From assembly GCA_963711635.1 (NCBI GenBank), contig CAVQEZ010000014.1:62001-126000 (forward strand): 64,000 nt of DNA, in the 5' to 3' direction. The position numbers and the translations under genes were made by a program. Under the pieces are notes generated by a model. It saw nothing but the letters and a program-made list of their open reading frames with translations, searched no databases and was not told the DNA's origin. This DNA is from CADEED01 sp963711635 (GTDB lineage Bacteria > Pseudomonadota > Gammaproteobacteria > Steroidobacterales > Steroidobacteraceae). Shown here one piece after another: positions 47,399 to 57,927 of this stretch. Positions within the stretch are counted from its first letter, which is position 1. Each line of letters starts with the position of its first letter.

Positions 47399-47426
47399 GG
47401 CGGGCCGGTGCAATCACCGGCCCGCC
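47399..47426 (-). terminator. 12-bp perfect hairpin after the secreted TPR gene
   Basis: GGCGGGCCGGTG-CAAT-CACCGGCCCGCC is a perfect 12-bp stem with a 4-nt loop, between the TPR gene stop (47464) and the STAND gene start (47349). There is no U-tract, so it may be a weak terminator or attenuator. Confidence 0.55.
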
Positions 47427-47463
47427 AATTCCAGCCCGAGGGTGTGTTGCACCCGCGGTCGGC

Positions 47464-48132
47464 TCACCCGATCGACACGTGGTATGCGTACGATGCCTGC
47501 GCCAGCGACGCTGTCGGCACGGCCGCATCCGAATTGCGCATCACGTAGAACGCCCGCGGCGAGATGGCTCGCGCGCTGGCGAGGTCGCTCTGCGCCGCCA
47601 GGTCGTCACGTGACAGCAGGTGCAGTACCGCACGGTTCGAATAGGCCACGGAAGCGCTCGCATCCAGCATCTGGCGCGAGACACCGGGGCGGTAGCCACC
47701 GGAGCGCTTCGCGTTGGCGCTGGCGACGGCCGCATCGCAGGTCTCGAGGGCCTCGTCGAACTGACGCAGCACCGTGTGCGCCACGCACAGATTGGTCAAC
47801 GTCTGCACCGAGACGGGCTTGGCGCTGTTCGCATAGATCTGTTCGATGGCACGTTCGGTCCGGCCCGACACCAGCGCCTTGCCGCCCGGGGCGTACTCGA
47901 AGGTCGCGAGCGTCAGACGCTTGCGCACGGGGCGCGAGCACTGCACCGAGTCACGCTGCGGGAAGAGAGCCGACTTGCCGGGATGGCCGACCGAGCGGGT
48001 GACGCGCTTGCCCGATTCGCAGCTTTCGGGGACCAGCGGCTTGGTATCGCCGGCGTTGACAGGTGTGGCAGCGCCGTAGAGCGAAGCCAGCAGCAGTGCC
48101 GAAACGGCGATTACATGATTGCGAGATGACAT
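47464..48132 (-). CDS. Secreted TPR-like protein
   Basis: A 222-residue exported protein. Signal peptide MSSRNHVIAVSALLLASLYG with cleavage near VNAG. The mature N-terminus has Cys and basic segments. A TPR-like region follows: NLCVAHTVLRQFDEALETCD and VAYSNRAVLHLLSRDDLAAQ. A family name is not recognised. CAGGAG precedes ATG 48132. Its upstream region carries the second copy of the conserved 38-nt element. Confidence 0.78.
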   Translation of the reverse strand: MSSRNHVIAVSALLLASLYGAATPVNAGDTKPLVPESCESGKRVTRSVGHPGKSALFPQRDSVQCSRPVRKRLTLATFEYAPGGKALVSGRTERAIEQIYANSAKPVSVQTLTNLCVAHTVLRQFDEALETCDAAVASANAKRSGGYRPGVSRQMLDASASVAYSNRAVLHLLSRDDLAAQSDLASARAISPRAFYVMRNSDAAVPTASLAQASYAYHVSIG

Positions 48133-48164
48133 GATGAAAACTCCTGAAGGTTGATGTGGATTCC

Positions 48165-48202
48165 ACCTCCAAGGCGTTACTGCGGGCGGAACAGTGTTCC
48201 GC
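48165..48202 (-). promoter_or_regulatory. 38-nt conserved promoter element, copy 2
   Basis: Minus-strand reading: GCGGAACA-C-TGTTCC, ten variable bases, ACGCCTTGGAGGT, ending 32 bp before ATG 48132. The palindrome here is longer (GCGGAACA-G-TGTTCCGC, 48186-48202). No further copy was seen in the window. Confidence 0.65.
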
Positions 48203-48398
48203 TGGAATGGGTCGAGGGGTTCTAACTACCGGGGTGGTCTGGGGATGCATTCGGCCCGGGCCGAGCGCGGCCAGGGCGCGGAGGCCGGGTCTTCATGCCT
48301 CGGCGTCGGACCCTCATAAGCCATTGATTCAACTAGGGGTATCTTTGTTCGCGGCCGCGAAATCCGAGTGTGATAGGATGCGCGCCCTCAAAAACCGC

Positions 48399-48475
48399 GC
48401 GCCCGTAGCTCAGCTGGATAGAGTACCTGGCTACGAACCAGGGGGTCGGGAGTTCGAATCTCTCCGGGCGCGCCA
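48399..48475 (+). tRNA. tRNA-Arg (anticodon ACG)
   Basis: A 77-nt cloverleaf: acceptor GCGCCCG (48399-48405) pairs with CGGGCGC (48465-48471), anticodon stem CCTGG/CCAGG with ACG at 48433-48435, T-arm GGGAGTTCGAATCTCTC-like, and an encoded CCA (48473-48475). A34 would be converted to inosine to read CGN codons. The 48203-48398 stretch before it holds no gene. Confidence 0.97.
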
Positions 48476-48476
48476 T

Positions 48477-48532
48477 ATTGAAATGAAAAGCCCCAGTCAG
48501 CGTCTTCGTTGACCGGGCCTTCGCATTTCAAT
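48477..48532 (+). terminator. Long hairpin after tRNA-Arg
   Basis: ATTGAAATG (48477-48485) pairs with CATTTCAAT (48524-48532); inside, GTCAGCG-TCTT-CGTTGAC forms the tip. It begins 2 nt after the CCA end, so it is probably the tRNA terminator; it lacks a clear T-run. Confidence 0.6.
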
Positions 48533-48549
48533 CCGGTGCGTTCGCGAAC

Positions 48550-49608
48550 TCAACGCCGCGCCAGCATCAGCGCGCCGACCAGACACAGACTGAACCACGC
48601 GCCTTCCAGCGTGCTCGTCATACCGGCAGCGAACTGTCCGAGCCGATCGAGATGCAGGCGCGCGCCGGGAAAGCCTTCTGCGAGCAGCGAGAGGCTGCCG
48701 CCGAACAGCTGTCCTCCGGTCGCGGCGATGAGCAGCCCAGCCAGCGCGCCGAGAGCTGCGGCCAGCAACGCATTGCGCTGAATACTCCGACCCGCAGCGA
48801 AACGTCGAGACAAATCATCCGCGAGTCCCACTGCCGCGCCGAGCAACAGGCCTTCGAAAGCGCCGGTGATGTCACTCGGCGCCTGGCCGAACAGCAACAG
48901 GAAAGCGTCCTGTCCGATCAGTTTGCCGAAAGCACCCACTAGCAGACCGCCCGCTGCGCCGCCCACCAGCCCTGCAAAAGTGAAATTGCGCGCCACGAGT
49001 CGCGCCGCCGCGATACCGCCGACGACGCCGGCTGCGCCGATCAAGCAGAGCAGCGTCGCCAGCGCCACGAGCACCAGCAGCGCAGACAAAGCCCCAACGC
49101 CGTTCTGCTGCGCGTGAGATGCAGCGGCGAAGCCGAACGCCAGCCCGCCGAGCACACCGGCGACGCCGCCGCCTGTCATACCTGCACCGAGGGTCAGCCA
49201 GCTCTGGCGCCAGTCGTAAGTGTCGGCGGCCGCGCCCGCCTGCGATGCCGGGGCAACCTTCTGCTTTTCGGACGCAATGTCGCCGTCGGCGACGCAGGTC
49301 ACTGCCGCGATGAAGCGATAGCCGTGCTTCGGAATGGTTTCGATCAGGCGCGGTTGCGTTGCGCTGTCGCCCAGTTGCCGCCGCAAAGTCTTAATGCACT
49401 GCGTGAGGACTTCGTCAGTGACCGGGAGACCCAGCCAGACTTCCTGCAGAAAGCGCTCCTTGCTGAGCAGGATGCCGGGGTGCTGCAGCAACAACAGCAG
49501 CGCGTCGAAGTAGCGGCTGTTGAGTTCGACCGGCACCTCACCGGCAAGCAGGCGCCGCTCGTTGGGGTCGAGGCTGAAACGGTCGAATTGGTAGCGACGA
49601 ACGGCCAT
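48550..49608 (-). CDS. ToxR/CadC-type winged-helix regulator with polytopic membrane domain
   Basis: A 352-residue protein. Residues 1-105 are an OmpR-type winged helix (LDPNERRLLAGEVPVELNSR, LSKERFLQEVWLG, IKTLRRQLGD, ETIPKHGYRF). After a short linker come about six Gly/Ala-rich transmembrane helices (about 135-350), in place of the usual single helix plus TPR or periplasmic domain. It is a one-component membrane regulator with an unusual channel- or transporter-like sensor part. Divergent from 49693-50172. Confidence 0.8.
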   Translation of the reverse strand: MAVRRYQFDRFSLDPNERRLLAGEVPVELNSRYFDALLLLLQHPGILLSKERFLQEVWLGLPVTDEVLTQCIKTLRRQLGDSATQPRLIETIPKHGYRFIAAVTCVADGDIASEKQKVAPASQAGAAADTYDWRQSWLTLGAGMTGGGVAGVLGGLAFGFAAASHAQQNGVGALSALLVLVALATLLCLIGAAGVVGGIAAARLVARNFTFAGLVGGAAGGLLVGAFGKLIGQDAFLLLFGQAPSDITGAFEGLLLGAAVGLADDLSRRFAAGRSIQRNALLAAALGALAGLLIAATGGQLFGGSLSLLAEGFPGARLHLDRLGQFAAGMTSTLEGAWFSLCLVGALMLARR

Positions 49609-49692
49609 TCAGCGCTTCTTCATGGATTGCTCATGTCTTTCAGCGCCAGCAGCCCTAGCGTGAGCGGACTCATTTTCAATGCAGGAGAACTC

Positions 49693-50172
49693 ATGACAAC
49701 CGAAAGACACACGCCCAAGCGGTGGAGCAGCTGGACCATCGAAATCAAGGTCTGGAAGATCCTCGCGGCGCTGGTGATCCTACCGATCCTCGTGCTGTGG
49801 TTCAGGATCGTGCACCAGAACGACGAGATCCTGGCGCTAAGCCGCAACGAAGTGGTGACGGACGCCGCGGGCCAACGCAACTGGGCGGGAAGCTTCGTAA
49901 ATACCAACGAAAGGCCTTTGCGAGATGTGGGAGTGACCGTCGACTTCCTCGATAGTGAAAACCGCACCGTCGCGAAGGCCAAAGCGGAAGCCGCTGAGCT
50001 GCCGTTCGGCAGCCGGTTGGACCTGCATGCGCCACTTCCGCCTGACGCCATCAAGCTGCGTATCCACTCGGTTCAATGGCGCATGGACGGGATGGGAGTA
50101 CTGATGGGCCCATTCCGTGAACCCTGGGAGTTCGGTTATCTGATGGTCGACCCTGCCACGATCAAGCGTTGA
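49693..50172 (+). CDS. Single-pass membrane protein with FxLYD-like domain
   Basis: A 159-residue protein with one transmembrane helix near 20-40 (ILAALVILPILVLWFRI). The periplasmic part has the FxLYD/DUF3426-like pattern of NWAGSFVNTNERPLRDVGVT and VDFLDSENRTVAKAKAEAA, a small Ig-like beta fold. GGAG precedes ATG 49693. The divergent winged-helix regulator (84 bp between starts) may control it. Confidence 0.72.
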   Translation: MTTERHTPKRWSSWTIEIKVWKILAALVILPILVLWFRIVHQNDEILALSRNEVVTDAAGQRNWAGSFVNTNERPLRDVGVTVDFLDSENRTVAKAKAEAAELPFGSRLDLHAPLPPDAIKLRIHSVQWRMDGMGVLMGPFREPWEFGYLMVDPATIKR

Positions 50173-50321
50173 GTTTGGCGAGCGCTCGAGCCTCGGCCGG
50201 CGGGAAGCGTCGGCTTTGCGAGATCGGCCGGATTGTCGGTCGATCTCGCAATGCCTGCCAGTCAGAGATTCCGCCAATTCGTGCAAGGACCTGATACGGC
50301 CTCATCGCGTCATCGGCGCGA

Positions 50322-50840
50322 TCATTCTTTCGAAAATTGCGGCATCTTCCAGCTCGCATAGAGTGTTGGCAAACACCCGAGCAAAGTTAGATTCAGCATG
50401 AACGCGGATGCTGCGACAGAGACTCTCTGCGCGGTTTGCCAATTCTGCAAAATTGACAGGCCCAGGAATAAGAGTTGGCCGACGCAGTTGAGAAAGAGGA
50501 GCAGCCCAAGGCAAAACAGGAAGGAATCCTTTCTCAGCGCCGCCTCGCGCTCATCATCCTCGAGCGAAGGTTTTCCCAGCGGCCCGTTGATATGGATACT
50601 CGACGCCATTCCCGCGATGACGGCGCCGAGCGAGGTCAGCAGCGCTGATGGCCACATGAAGGAAATAACGAACAGGATGCATGCGAAAGCGATCGGCCAG
50701 ATCGGGCTCCAGCGAAGCGGGCGGTGCTTGCGATCGACCTGGGGAGCATCGGACATTTGATCGGCGACCCGGGCGGGCATTCCCGTCCATCGCACAGCGT
50801 TATCCAGGATCGACAGAATGTTTCGGCCACGCTTCTTCAT
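50322..50840 (-). CDS. Membrane protein coupled to an XRE regulator
   Basis: A 172-residue inner-membrane protein with about four hydrophobic segments (52-68, 68-85, 108-128, 142-160) and a basic N-terminus (MKKRGRNILS). Family not recognised. Its start overlaps the stop of the small XRE gene (ATGA at 50837-50840). The pair resembles the many Cro-like regulator plus membrane protein modules of unknown role. The short stretch 50173-50321 holds no gene. Confidence 0.7.
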   Translation of the reverse strand: MKKRGRNILSILDNAVRWTGMPARVADQMSDAPQVDRKHRPLRWSPIWPIAFACILFVISFMWPSALLTSLGAVIAGMASSIHINGPLGKPSLEDDEREAALRKDSFLFCLGLLLFLNCVGQLLFLGLSILQNWQTAQRVSVAASAFMLNLTLLGCLPTLYASWKMPQFSKE

Positions 50841-51082
50841 TCATCTTCTCCTGCGCGCTTGAATGTCATCGCAATGGGTTCGAAGCGCTCTAGCGAGAAG
50901 AGCATCTCGACAGCCACGCCAAAATGGCGCGCGATCTTCAGGGCGAGTTCGAGGCTCGGCTTGTAGTCGCCACGTTCGAGAAAACCAATCGTCTGATTGT
51001 TGATCCCGACTGCATCGGCCAATTGCCGCCGAGATATGCCCTGCTCGGCGCGAAAGACAGCAATTCTGTTATGTAAACCCAT
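50837..51082 (-). CDS. Small XRE/Cro-like HTH regulator
   Basis: An 81-residue protein made of one helix-turn-helix domain (NRIAVFRAEQGISRRQLADA, NNQTIGFLERGDYKPSLELA) and a short tail, MLFSLERFEPIAMTF. It matches the YozG-like group of stand-alone Cro/CI proteins. It is the first gene of a two-gene operon and probably autoregulates. A good sigma-70 promoter lies upstream. Confidence 0.85.
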   Translation of the reverse strand: MGLHNRIAVFRAEQGISRRQLADAVGINNQTIGFLERGDYKPSLELALKIARHFGVAVEMLFSLERFEPIAMTFKRAGEDE

Positions 51083-51114
51083 TCGAATGTTGCCAATCTT
51101 TACGAATCGTTGTC

Positions 51115-51144
51115 ATTACACAATAGAGTATTGGGTAGAGTCAA
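51115..51144 (-). promoter_or_regulatory. Sigma-70 promoter of the XRE operon
   Basis: Minus strand: -35 TTGACT (51139-51144), 18-nt spacer, -10 TGTAAT (51115-51120), 32 bp before ATG 51082. A small inverted repeat ACGA-A-TCGT between -10 and start could be the operator. Confidence 0.6.
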
Positions 51145-51424
51145 TCCCATTAGTCGGCGCACATGGCTAGTACAAGGTTATGGTTTGAGAGTTCGACAAT
51201 TCGGGCACGGCGCTCGATCCAGCTATTCAAGTCACCCCAAGTTGGAGGGATTTCGCCGCGGTCCGCGCCGAACAATCTTTCCGGTTCCCTACATCCTCGA
51301 CACGGCGCGCGGTTCGCCCGTCTGCGGACCCGTGTCGCATGAGCAACCTTGGCGCCCGCCTGCATCCATTCGCCATTTCCTCGCATCTTGGGATACATGA
51401 GATGCAATTCACTGGGAGGAGATC
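51145..51424. other. Intergenic stretch without a convincing gene
   Basis: Between the XRE promoter and ATG 51425 I see no gene. A 96-codon open frame at 51110-51400 has no ribosome site and low-complexity, Arg/Pro-rich content. GGGAGGAG at its right end is the ribosome site of the next gene. Confidence 0.5.
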
Positions 51425-51877
51425 ATGGGTGTACTGGACTTCGGCGCTTTTGGGTTCTGGATATTCATCGCGTCCATCATAGTCGCCGGCATTTGGGCGA
51501 AGTCGCGGGGACAGGCTGAAAAGCATGAAACGCTGCGTCGGATGGTGGAGAAGACGGGCACGATCGACGAAGCGAAGCTGAAGGAGCTTTTCAGCGAGCC
51601 GCCTGGCGACGAGAGCAAGCCCGGCTATGGCTATCGTGTCGCGCGCGTAATTGGCACGATCGCCATGTTCATTGGCGCAGGAATTGCGACGTTCGCGACG
51701 ATTGCCGTGGGCCTTGGGAAGGCCTTCGCGGTGACGGAGATGTTCCACGACAGGGGCGGGTGGATCGCCGCCTTCGCTATTTCAGCCGCCATCGCCTTGC
51801 TCGGACTGGGCATATTCTTCTCTTCTCGCTTCTGCGAACCGCCTCCCGGCACCCGGAGCGAACCGCCGGCACGCTAG
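51425..51877 (+). CDS. DUF6249-like membrane protein
   Basis: A 150-residue protein. An N-terminal helix (FWIFIASIIVAGIWA) is followed by an amphipathic HETLRRMVEKTGTIDEAKLK segment, the layout of DUF6249 proteins. Two more hydrophobic helices follow at about 80-105 and 115-137. GGGAGGAG precedes the ATG. The sigma factor GTG follows directly after the stop, so this is the first gene of an ECF sigma operon; it could be a regulator of the sigma factor. Confidence 0.75.
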   Translation: MGVLDFGAFGFWIFIASIIVAGIWAKSRGQAEKHETLRRMVEKTGTIDEAKLKELFSEPPGDESKPGYGYRVARVIGTIAMFIGAGIATFATIAVGLGKAFAVTEMFHDRGGWIAAFAISAAIALLGLGIFFSSRFCEPPPGTRSEPPAR

Positions 51878-52435
51878 GTGGAGAGCCGTCTCGCGGTCGC
51901 CGATCTGCACAAGGCGCCCGATATCCTGGTGATCGCGCTGGCATGCGCCGGTGATGACAGTGCCTTTGCCGAGGTGCTGCGCCGCCGGCAGACGCGCGTA
52001 CGCAAGTTCATGTATCACCTGTGCAGGCAGACGGCGCTCGGTGATGATCTGGCGCAGCAGGTGTTCCTCACGGCGTGGCGCTCGCTGGGGCGGTTGCGCG
52101 GCGCCGCGGCATTCGACGGCTGGCTGAAGCGGATCATGGTGAACGTCTGGCTGCAGGAAGTCAGGCGTGGCCAGGTCGCCACCGTCAGCGATGTCGAACT
52201 TGCGGATCTTGCGGGACAACACGACTCCACGGCCGTGCGCATGGACCTGGACACCGCGCTGTCGACGCTGCCACCGGACATGCGTCTTTGCGTGGTGCTG
52301 GCGTACAGTGAAGGCATGTCGCATCCGGAGATCGTCGCGCTCACCGGCGCGCCTCTCGGCACGGTGAAATCCCACATCGCGCGCGGCGCCGCGCGACTGC
52401 GCGAAATACTCGCTGACTATGGAGAAGGGCCATGA
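51878..52435 (+). CDS. ECF-type RNA polymerase sigma factor
   Basis: A 185-residue sigma-70 factor with regions 2 and 4 only. Region 2: AFAEVLRRRQTRVRKFMYHL, DDLAQQVFLTAWRSLGRLRG. Region 4: LSTLPPDMRLCVVLAYSEGM, HPEIVALTGAPLGTVKSHIARGAARLRE. GTG start at 51878. It overlaps the next gene by ATGA. The surrounding membrane proteins probably hold it inactive. Target promoters unknown. Confidence 0.9.
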   Translation: MESRLAVADLHKAPDILVIALACAGDDSAFAEVLRRRQTRVRKFMYHLCRQTALGDDLAQQVFLTAWRSLGRLRGAAAFDGWLKRIMVNVWLQEVRRGQVATVSDVELADLAGQHDSTAVRMDLDTALSTLPPDMRLCVVLAYSEGMSHPEIVALTGAPLGTVKSHIARGAARLREILADYGEGP

Positions 52436-52755
52436 GTGATCAGGATGGCTTCGATGCGCGGCTGGCTGCCCGCTTCGAACAGGAGCACCGCCATGCTTCC
52501 GCCGATGATTTTGTCGCCACCACGATGCGGAAGGTCCGTGCGGGACGTCGGCGCAGGGAGTTCATTCACGCCGGCTTGGGTGTCGCGGCACTTGTCGTGG
52601 CTGTCGTGGCGTCACCGTGGCTGATCGCGGGCTCCGCACACCTGAACGCAGCGCTGGAATCCTCTCTGAGCTGGGCCATGGGACAACCTGTCGCGTGGGC
52701 TCTGGGCGCGCTGGCGGCCCTCGTGTTGCTGGCGACGCGCGTGCGCAGTCGGTGA
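52432..52755 (+). CDS. Putative anti-sigma-like membrane protein
   Basis: A 107-residue protein coupled to the sigma factor. A cytosolic N-terminal 45 residues (FDARLAARFEQEHRHASADD) precede two transmembrane helices (about 47-68 and 82-102). No HxxxCxxC zinc motif, so it is not a classical ZAS anti-sigma factor; the role is inferred from position. Confidence 0.65.
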   Translation: MSDQDGFDARLAARFEQEHRHASADDFVATTMRKVRAGRRRREFIHAGLGVAALVVAVVASPWLIAGSAHLNAALESSLSWAMGQPVAWALGALAALVLLATRVRSR

Positions 52756-52756
52756 A

Positions 52757-54311
52757 CTACGGCGTTCCGCGCAGAGTGCCATACACCGCGTCGAAGACCT
52801 GAAGGCTGTCCTTGTTAGGCAGGCCGCCGATGACCACCGATTTGCTCAGGTGCAAAACGGCGTCGTCGCCGTCGAAGGGCGGCCAGGGCGGCAGATCGTC
52901 ACCGTTGGGATCGCCCCTCTTCGCAAAGTTCGTCCAGTAGTTGGACATCCGTTTTGCCAGCCGTCGATCGGCCGCGGACCAGCGCCACGCGTCCTGATTC
53001 AGATGATCGAACATGTACCACAGCTCGGCGAAGTGGCTCGCTCCCCAACCTTCATGGATGGAACCTTTGGGGAACGGCGGTTTCTGCTCGAAGTAGTAGA
53101 AGTACACGGGGTTCCGGCCCGACTGCGCCTGCAATCGCGCCCACGCCCACATGTCCCAACCGAATCTCAGGTCTCTTTCGAGATCGAGGCGGGCCTGGCG
53201 CGCCTGTTCGTCATTCTCGTGCGGGTACGCCTCCATGAGTGACGGAGGCAGAGCGCCGAAGCTGCGTTTGATATCGGCCGCGAAGGTCGCGGCTTTCACC
53301 GGGCTGGCATCGACGAGCGCCCGGGCTTCCTCGGCATTGAATCCCACGAGAAGCGGTACGTCGTTGTAAGAACCTGAACTGAAGGCATCGTAAGGTGCGG
53401 AGGGCAGTACATGGGGCTCGATGACCGGGATGACTCACGCTCCCGGCTTTGCCTGCCAGCAGATCGGTGACCGGCAATTTACGCAGCGTCGCGATCGAGC
53501 CGGCGCCAACCGAAGCGGCATACTCCTTGCCGTCACGCTCGGCATTTGCCAGTAGATAGGACGGAGCCAGCTGCAAGGGCTCGAACAACCCACCGCTCTG
53601 GCCGATCGCCCGATGAAAAAGCCCTTTCGCCCGCGGCGATGCCATCAGCATGCTGACCGCCATCGCGCCGGAGGACTGTCCGGCGATGGTCACATTCCGC
53701 GGGTCGCCGCCGAACGCCGCGATGTTGCGTCGTATCCATTCGAGCGCCGCGATCTGATCGAGCAATCCATAGTTGCCGGACGACTTGTTGGCAGACTCGG
53801 CCGTGAGATCTGGATGGGCAAGAAAGCCCAGCGGGCCAAGCCGGTACGCGATGCTGATGAAGACGACGCCGCGCTGCGCCAGCTTGTCGCCCCAGTACAG
53901 GGGCATTGAGGTCGCGCCGTTCTTGAACCCGCCGCCGTGAATCCAGACGATGACGGGCAAGTGATCGAGGCCTGCCTTGGCTGGCGTCCAGATATTCAGA
54001 TAGAGGCAATCTTCGCTCGTGACGGGTGGCTTTTCCCCAGGCATGGAGACGCCTTTCTGCACGCATGCGGGTGCGAACGAGGTAGCGTTTCGAGTTCCTT
54101 CCCACGGTGCAACCGGCTGCGGTTCGCGCCAGCGCAGCTCGCCCACCGGCGGAGCCGCGAACGGCAATCCCAGATACACAGTGAGGCCGCCTTGCGCCAT
54201 GCCTTCCACGGCACCCGATTCGACCAGCACTGGTCTTGCCCAGGCATTTGCCGCGAGCAGGCACAACGCGCCCGCGATGCGCACGCTACGCCACGAGTTC
54301 GGCACTGACAC
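52757..54311 (-). CDS. Carboxylesterase type B (one frameshift)
   Basis: A 517-residue secreted alpha/beta-hydrolase after correction. Signal peptide MSVPNSWRSVRIAGALCLLA, then VYLGLPFAAPPVGELRWREP, SEDCLYLNIWTPAKA, oxyanion hole WIHGGGF, nucleophile elbow AGQSSGAM (Ser), and catalytic His in the GWGASHFAELWYMF region. One extra base near 53440 (KAGS/VIPVIEPH). It is a paralogue of the esterase at 21063. Ten bp after the RecQ gene on the same strand. Confidence 0.87.
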
Positions 54312-54320
54312 ACTCCTGAA

Positions 54321-56286
<1,966 letters not shown>

Positions 56287-56425
56287 CCGAGCGAAGCATA
56301 ATCTCGCCCGCTGCGCCGGTGCGGTTCGAATTTTTGCGTGAGCACCACATTTCGCCGTCAGGCAAGCTGCGCGCACGGGGTTTGCGGAGAGGTGAGGAAT
56401 GATTCGTACTGGCGAAATTCGCTGA

Positions 56426-57220
56426 ATGCGCGTCTTCGACTTCAACTCCGCCATCGTCCGCACACCGGCGAAGAGTGTCGTCAACGGTCTGCGCGCGAAC
56501 CCGGGACCCACGCCGGTTTTCGAAAGCGTCATGGCCGAGCACCAGGCCTATATCGCGGCATTGCGGGCGGCAGGCGTGCAGGTGACCATCCTTCCCGCGC
56601 TGGAAGAATTTCCGGATTCGATTTTCGTCGAGGATCCCGCGCTCGTGTTCACGCAGGCGGCGGTGCTGCTGCGGCCCGGAGCTCATAGCCGCATGGCAGA
56701 AGCTCAGGAGCTGGCCGGCGCGCTGGCCGAGCGATTTCCTTCCGTACTGCAATTGACTGATGGCTTCGCCGATGGCGGCGACGTTCTCGTCACGCCGCGC
56801 CGCGTGCTCATCGGTCTCTCCGCCCGCACGAACGAAGCCGGTGCTGCCGCTTTGTCAGGCTTGCTCCAATCGATAGGCCTCACCGGTGAAGTAGTGCAGG
56901 TTCCGCACGGCACCTTGCATCTCAAAACCGACTGTTCTTTGATCGACGAGGAGACAATCCTGGCGACCGAGGCGCTGGCGCGTTCGGGATTGTTCGAGGG
57001 ATTCCGCGTGCTGGTCGCGCCCGGCGACGAGCGCCATGCGACCAACGCGCTGCGGATCAACGATGTCGTATTCATCCGGGCCGGGTGTCCGCGCACCTTC
57101 GAGATGCTCATGAAGCACGGATCGAAAGTGATTCCATTGGCCGTGTCCGAGATCGCCAAGATCGATGCGGGGCTGTCCTGCATGTCATTGCGCTGGTTCG
57201 AGGGAGCGACGTCTACCTAG
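56426..57220 (+). CDS. Dimethylarginine dimethylaminohydrolase (DDAH)-like amidinotransferase-fold enzyme
   Basis: Hydrolyses methylated arginine to citrulline and amine in its family; 264 residues. Seen: substrate-binding DSIFVEDPALV, GFADGGDVL, catalytic His in HGTLHLKTDCSLID and the nucleophilic Cys in LSCMSLRWFEG near the C-terminus. It has the single-domain DDAH layout rather than arginine deiminase. An 11-nt hairpin (GCGAA-A-TTCGC, 56412-56422) lies where a ribosome site would be expected, so translation may be weak or controlled. Confidence 0.88.
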   Translation: MRVFDFNSAIVRTPAKSVVNGLRANPGPTPVFESVMAEHQAYIAALRAAGVQVTILPALEEFPDSIFVEDPALVFTQAAVLLRPGAHSRMAEAQELAGALAERFPSVLQLTDGFADGGDVLVTPRRVLIGLSARTNEAGAAALSGLLQSIGLTGEVVQVPHGTLHLKTDCSLIDEETILATEALARSGLFEGFRVLVAPGDERHATNALRINDVVFIRAGCPRTFEMLMKHGSKVIPLAVSEIAKIDAGLSCMSLRWFEGATST

Positions 57221-57263
57221 CAGAAGCCCGGCATCGCGAATTGTCGCGAGGCCGGGCACTCCA

Positions 57264-57773
57264 TCACCTGAAGCGCGTTGCCGCCGCCTTCGAGCAGCCA
57301 TCCGGCAACATGCGGATCCCGCTCACGTCATAGGACTCGGCCTTGCCACTGGAGTTGTAGCTGAGCCCGTCGCGTGACAGCACGATGTTGTGACGCACGA
57401 TCTGCGAGCCGGTCAGCAGTCCGGTCGTATCGAAGCGAAAAAGCCGGAACGCGAAGCGATAGGTGTTTCGGCCGGTGCGTTCCCAGTAGCCGAAGGTGTC
57501 CGATCGCAGCGTGGGATTGTTCTGGTCGGTATTGTGCAAGGCGCCATTGCTGCCGAAGAGCGCCATCGCATCAAACTTCGCTCCCGGGAATGGCAATGCT
57601 TCACCGGTGGCGCAGTTCGTGATGGTCACCTTCGCGAGCCAGACTCCTTCGATCCGATCCTCGGGCGTCCATCGCTCTCCGATGCCATCCGTGGCGAAGG
57701 CCGCCGGCTGGCCCAGGCACAGTACTGCCAGTACCGCCGGAACCGCTTTCGACCAAAAGTTGCAATGTTTCAT
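57264..57773 (-). CDS. Hypothetical secreted protein
   Basis: A 169-residue protein with a signal peptide ending AAFATDG. The mature part is beta-rich: IEGVWLAKVTITNCATGEAL, NTYRFAFRLFRFDTTGLLTG, VRHNIVLSRDGLSYNSSGKA and a C-terminal MLPDGCSKA. It has two cysteines. Lipocalin-like or DUF-type; not recognised. Divergent from the winged-helix/TPR regulator (154 bp), which is a plausible controller. Confidence 0.7.
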   Translation of the reverse strand: MKHCNFWSKAVPAVLAVLCLGQPAAFATDGIGERWTPEDRIEGVWLAKVTITNCATGEALPFPGAKFDAMALFGSNGALHNTDQNNPTLRSDTFGYWERTGRNTYRFAFRLFRFDTTGLLTGSQIVRHNIVLSRDGLSYNSSGKAESYDVSGIRMLPDGCSKAAATRFR

Positions 57774-57927
57774 ATGGCTACTCCCTTTGTGTGCCGGCGA
57801 AATGCCGGTTTGTTGGGCCGTGAGCGTGCCGACGGCGATGTGAAAAGACGTGGTCGGCGCCTAAAATGAACCGCGAAAGATCTGAATTGTTCGACGACGG
57901 TCCCGTGGCAGGACGCTGGAGTGCGCT

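Noticed and set aside
48156..48512. Open frame across the tRNA
   Set aside because: It runs through a perfect tRNA-Arg cloverleaf and its terminator.
51110..51400. Possible 96-residue gene
   Set aside because: No ribosome site, low-complexity content, and overlap with the XRE promoter.
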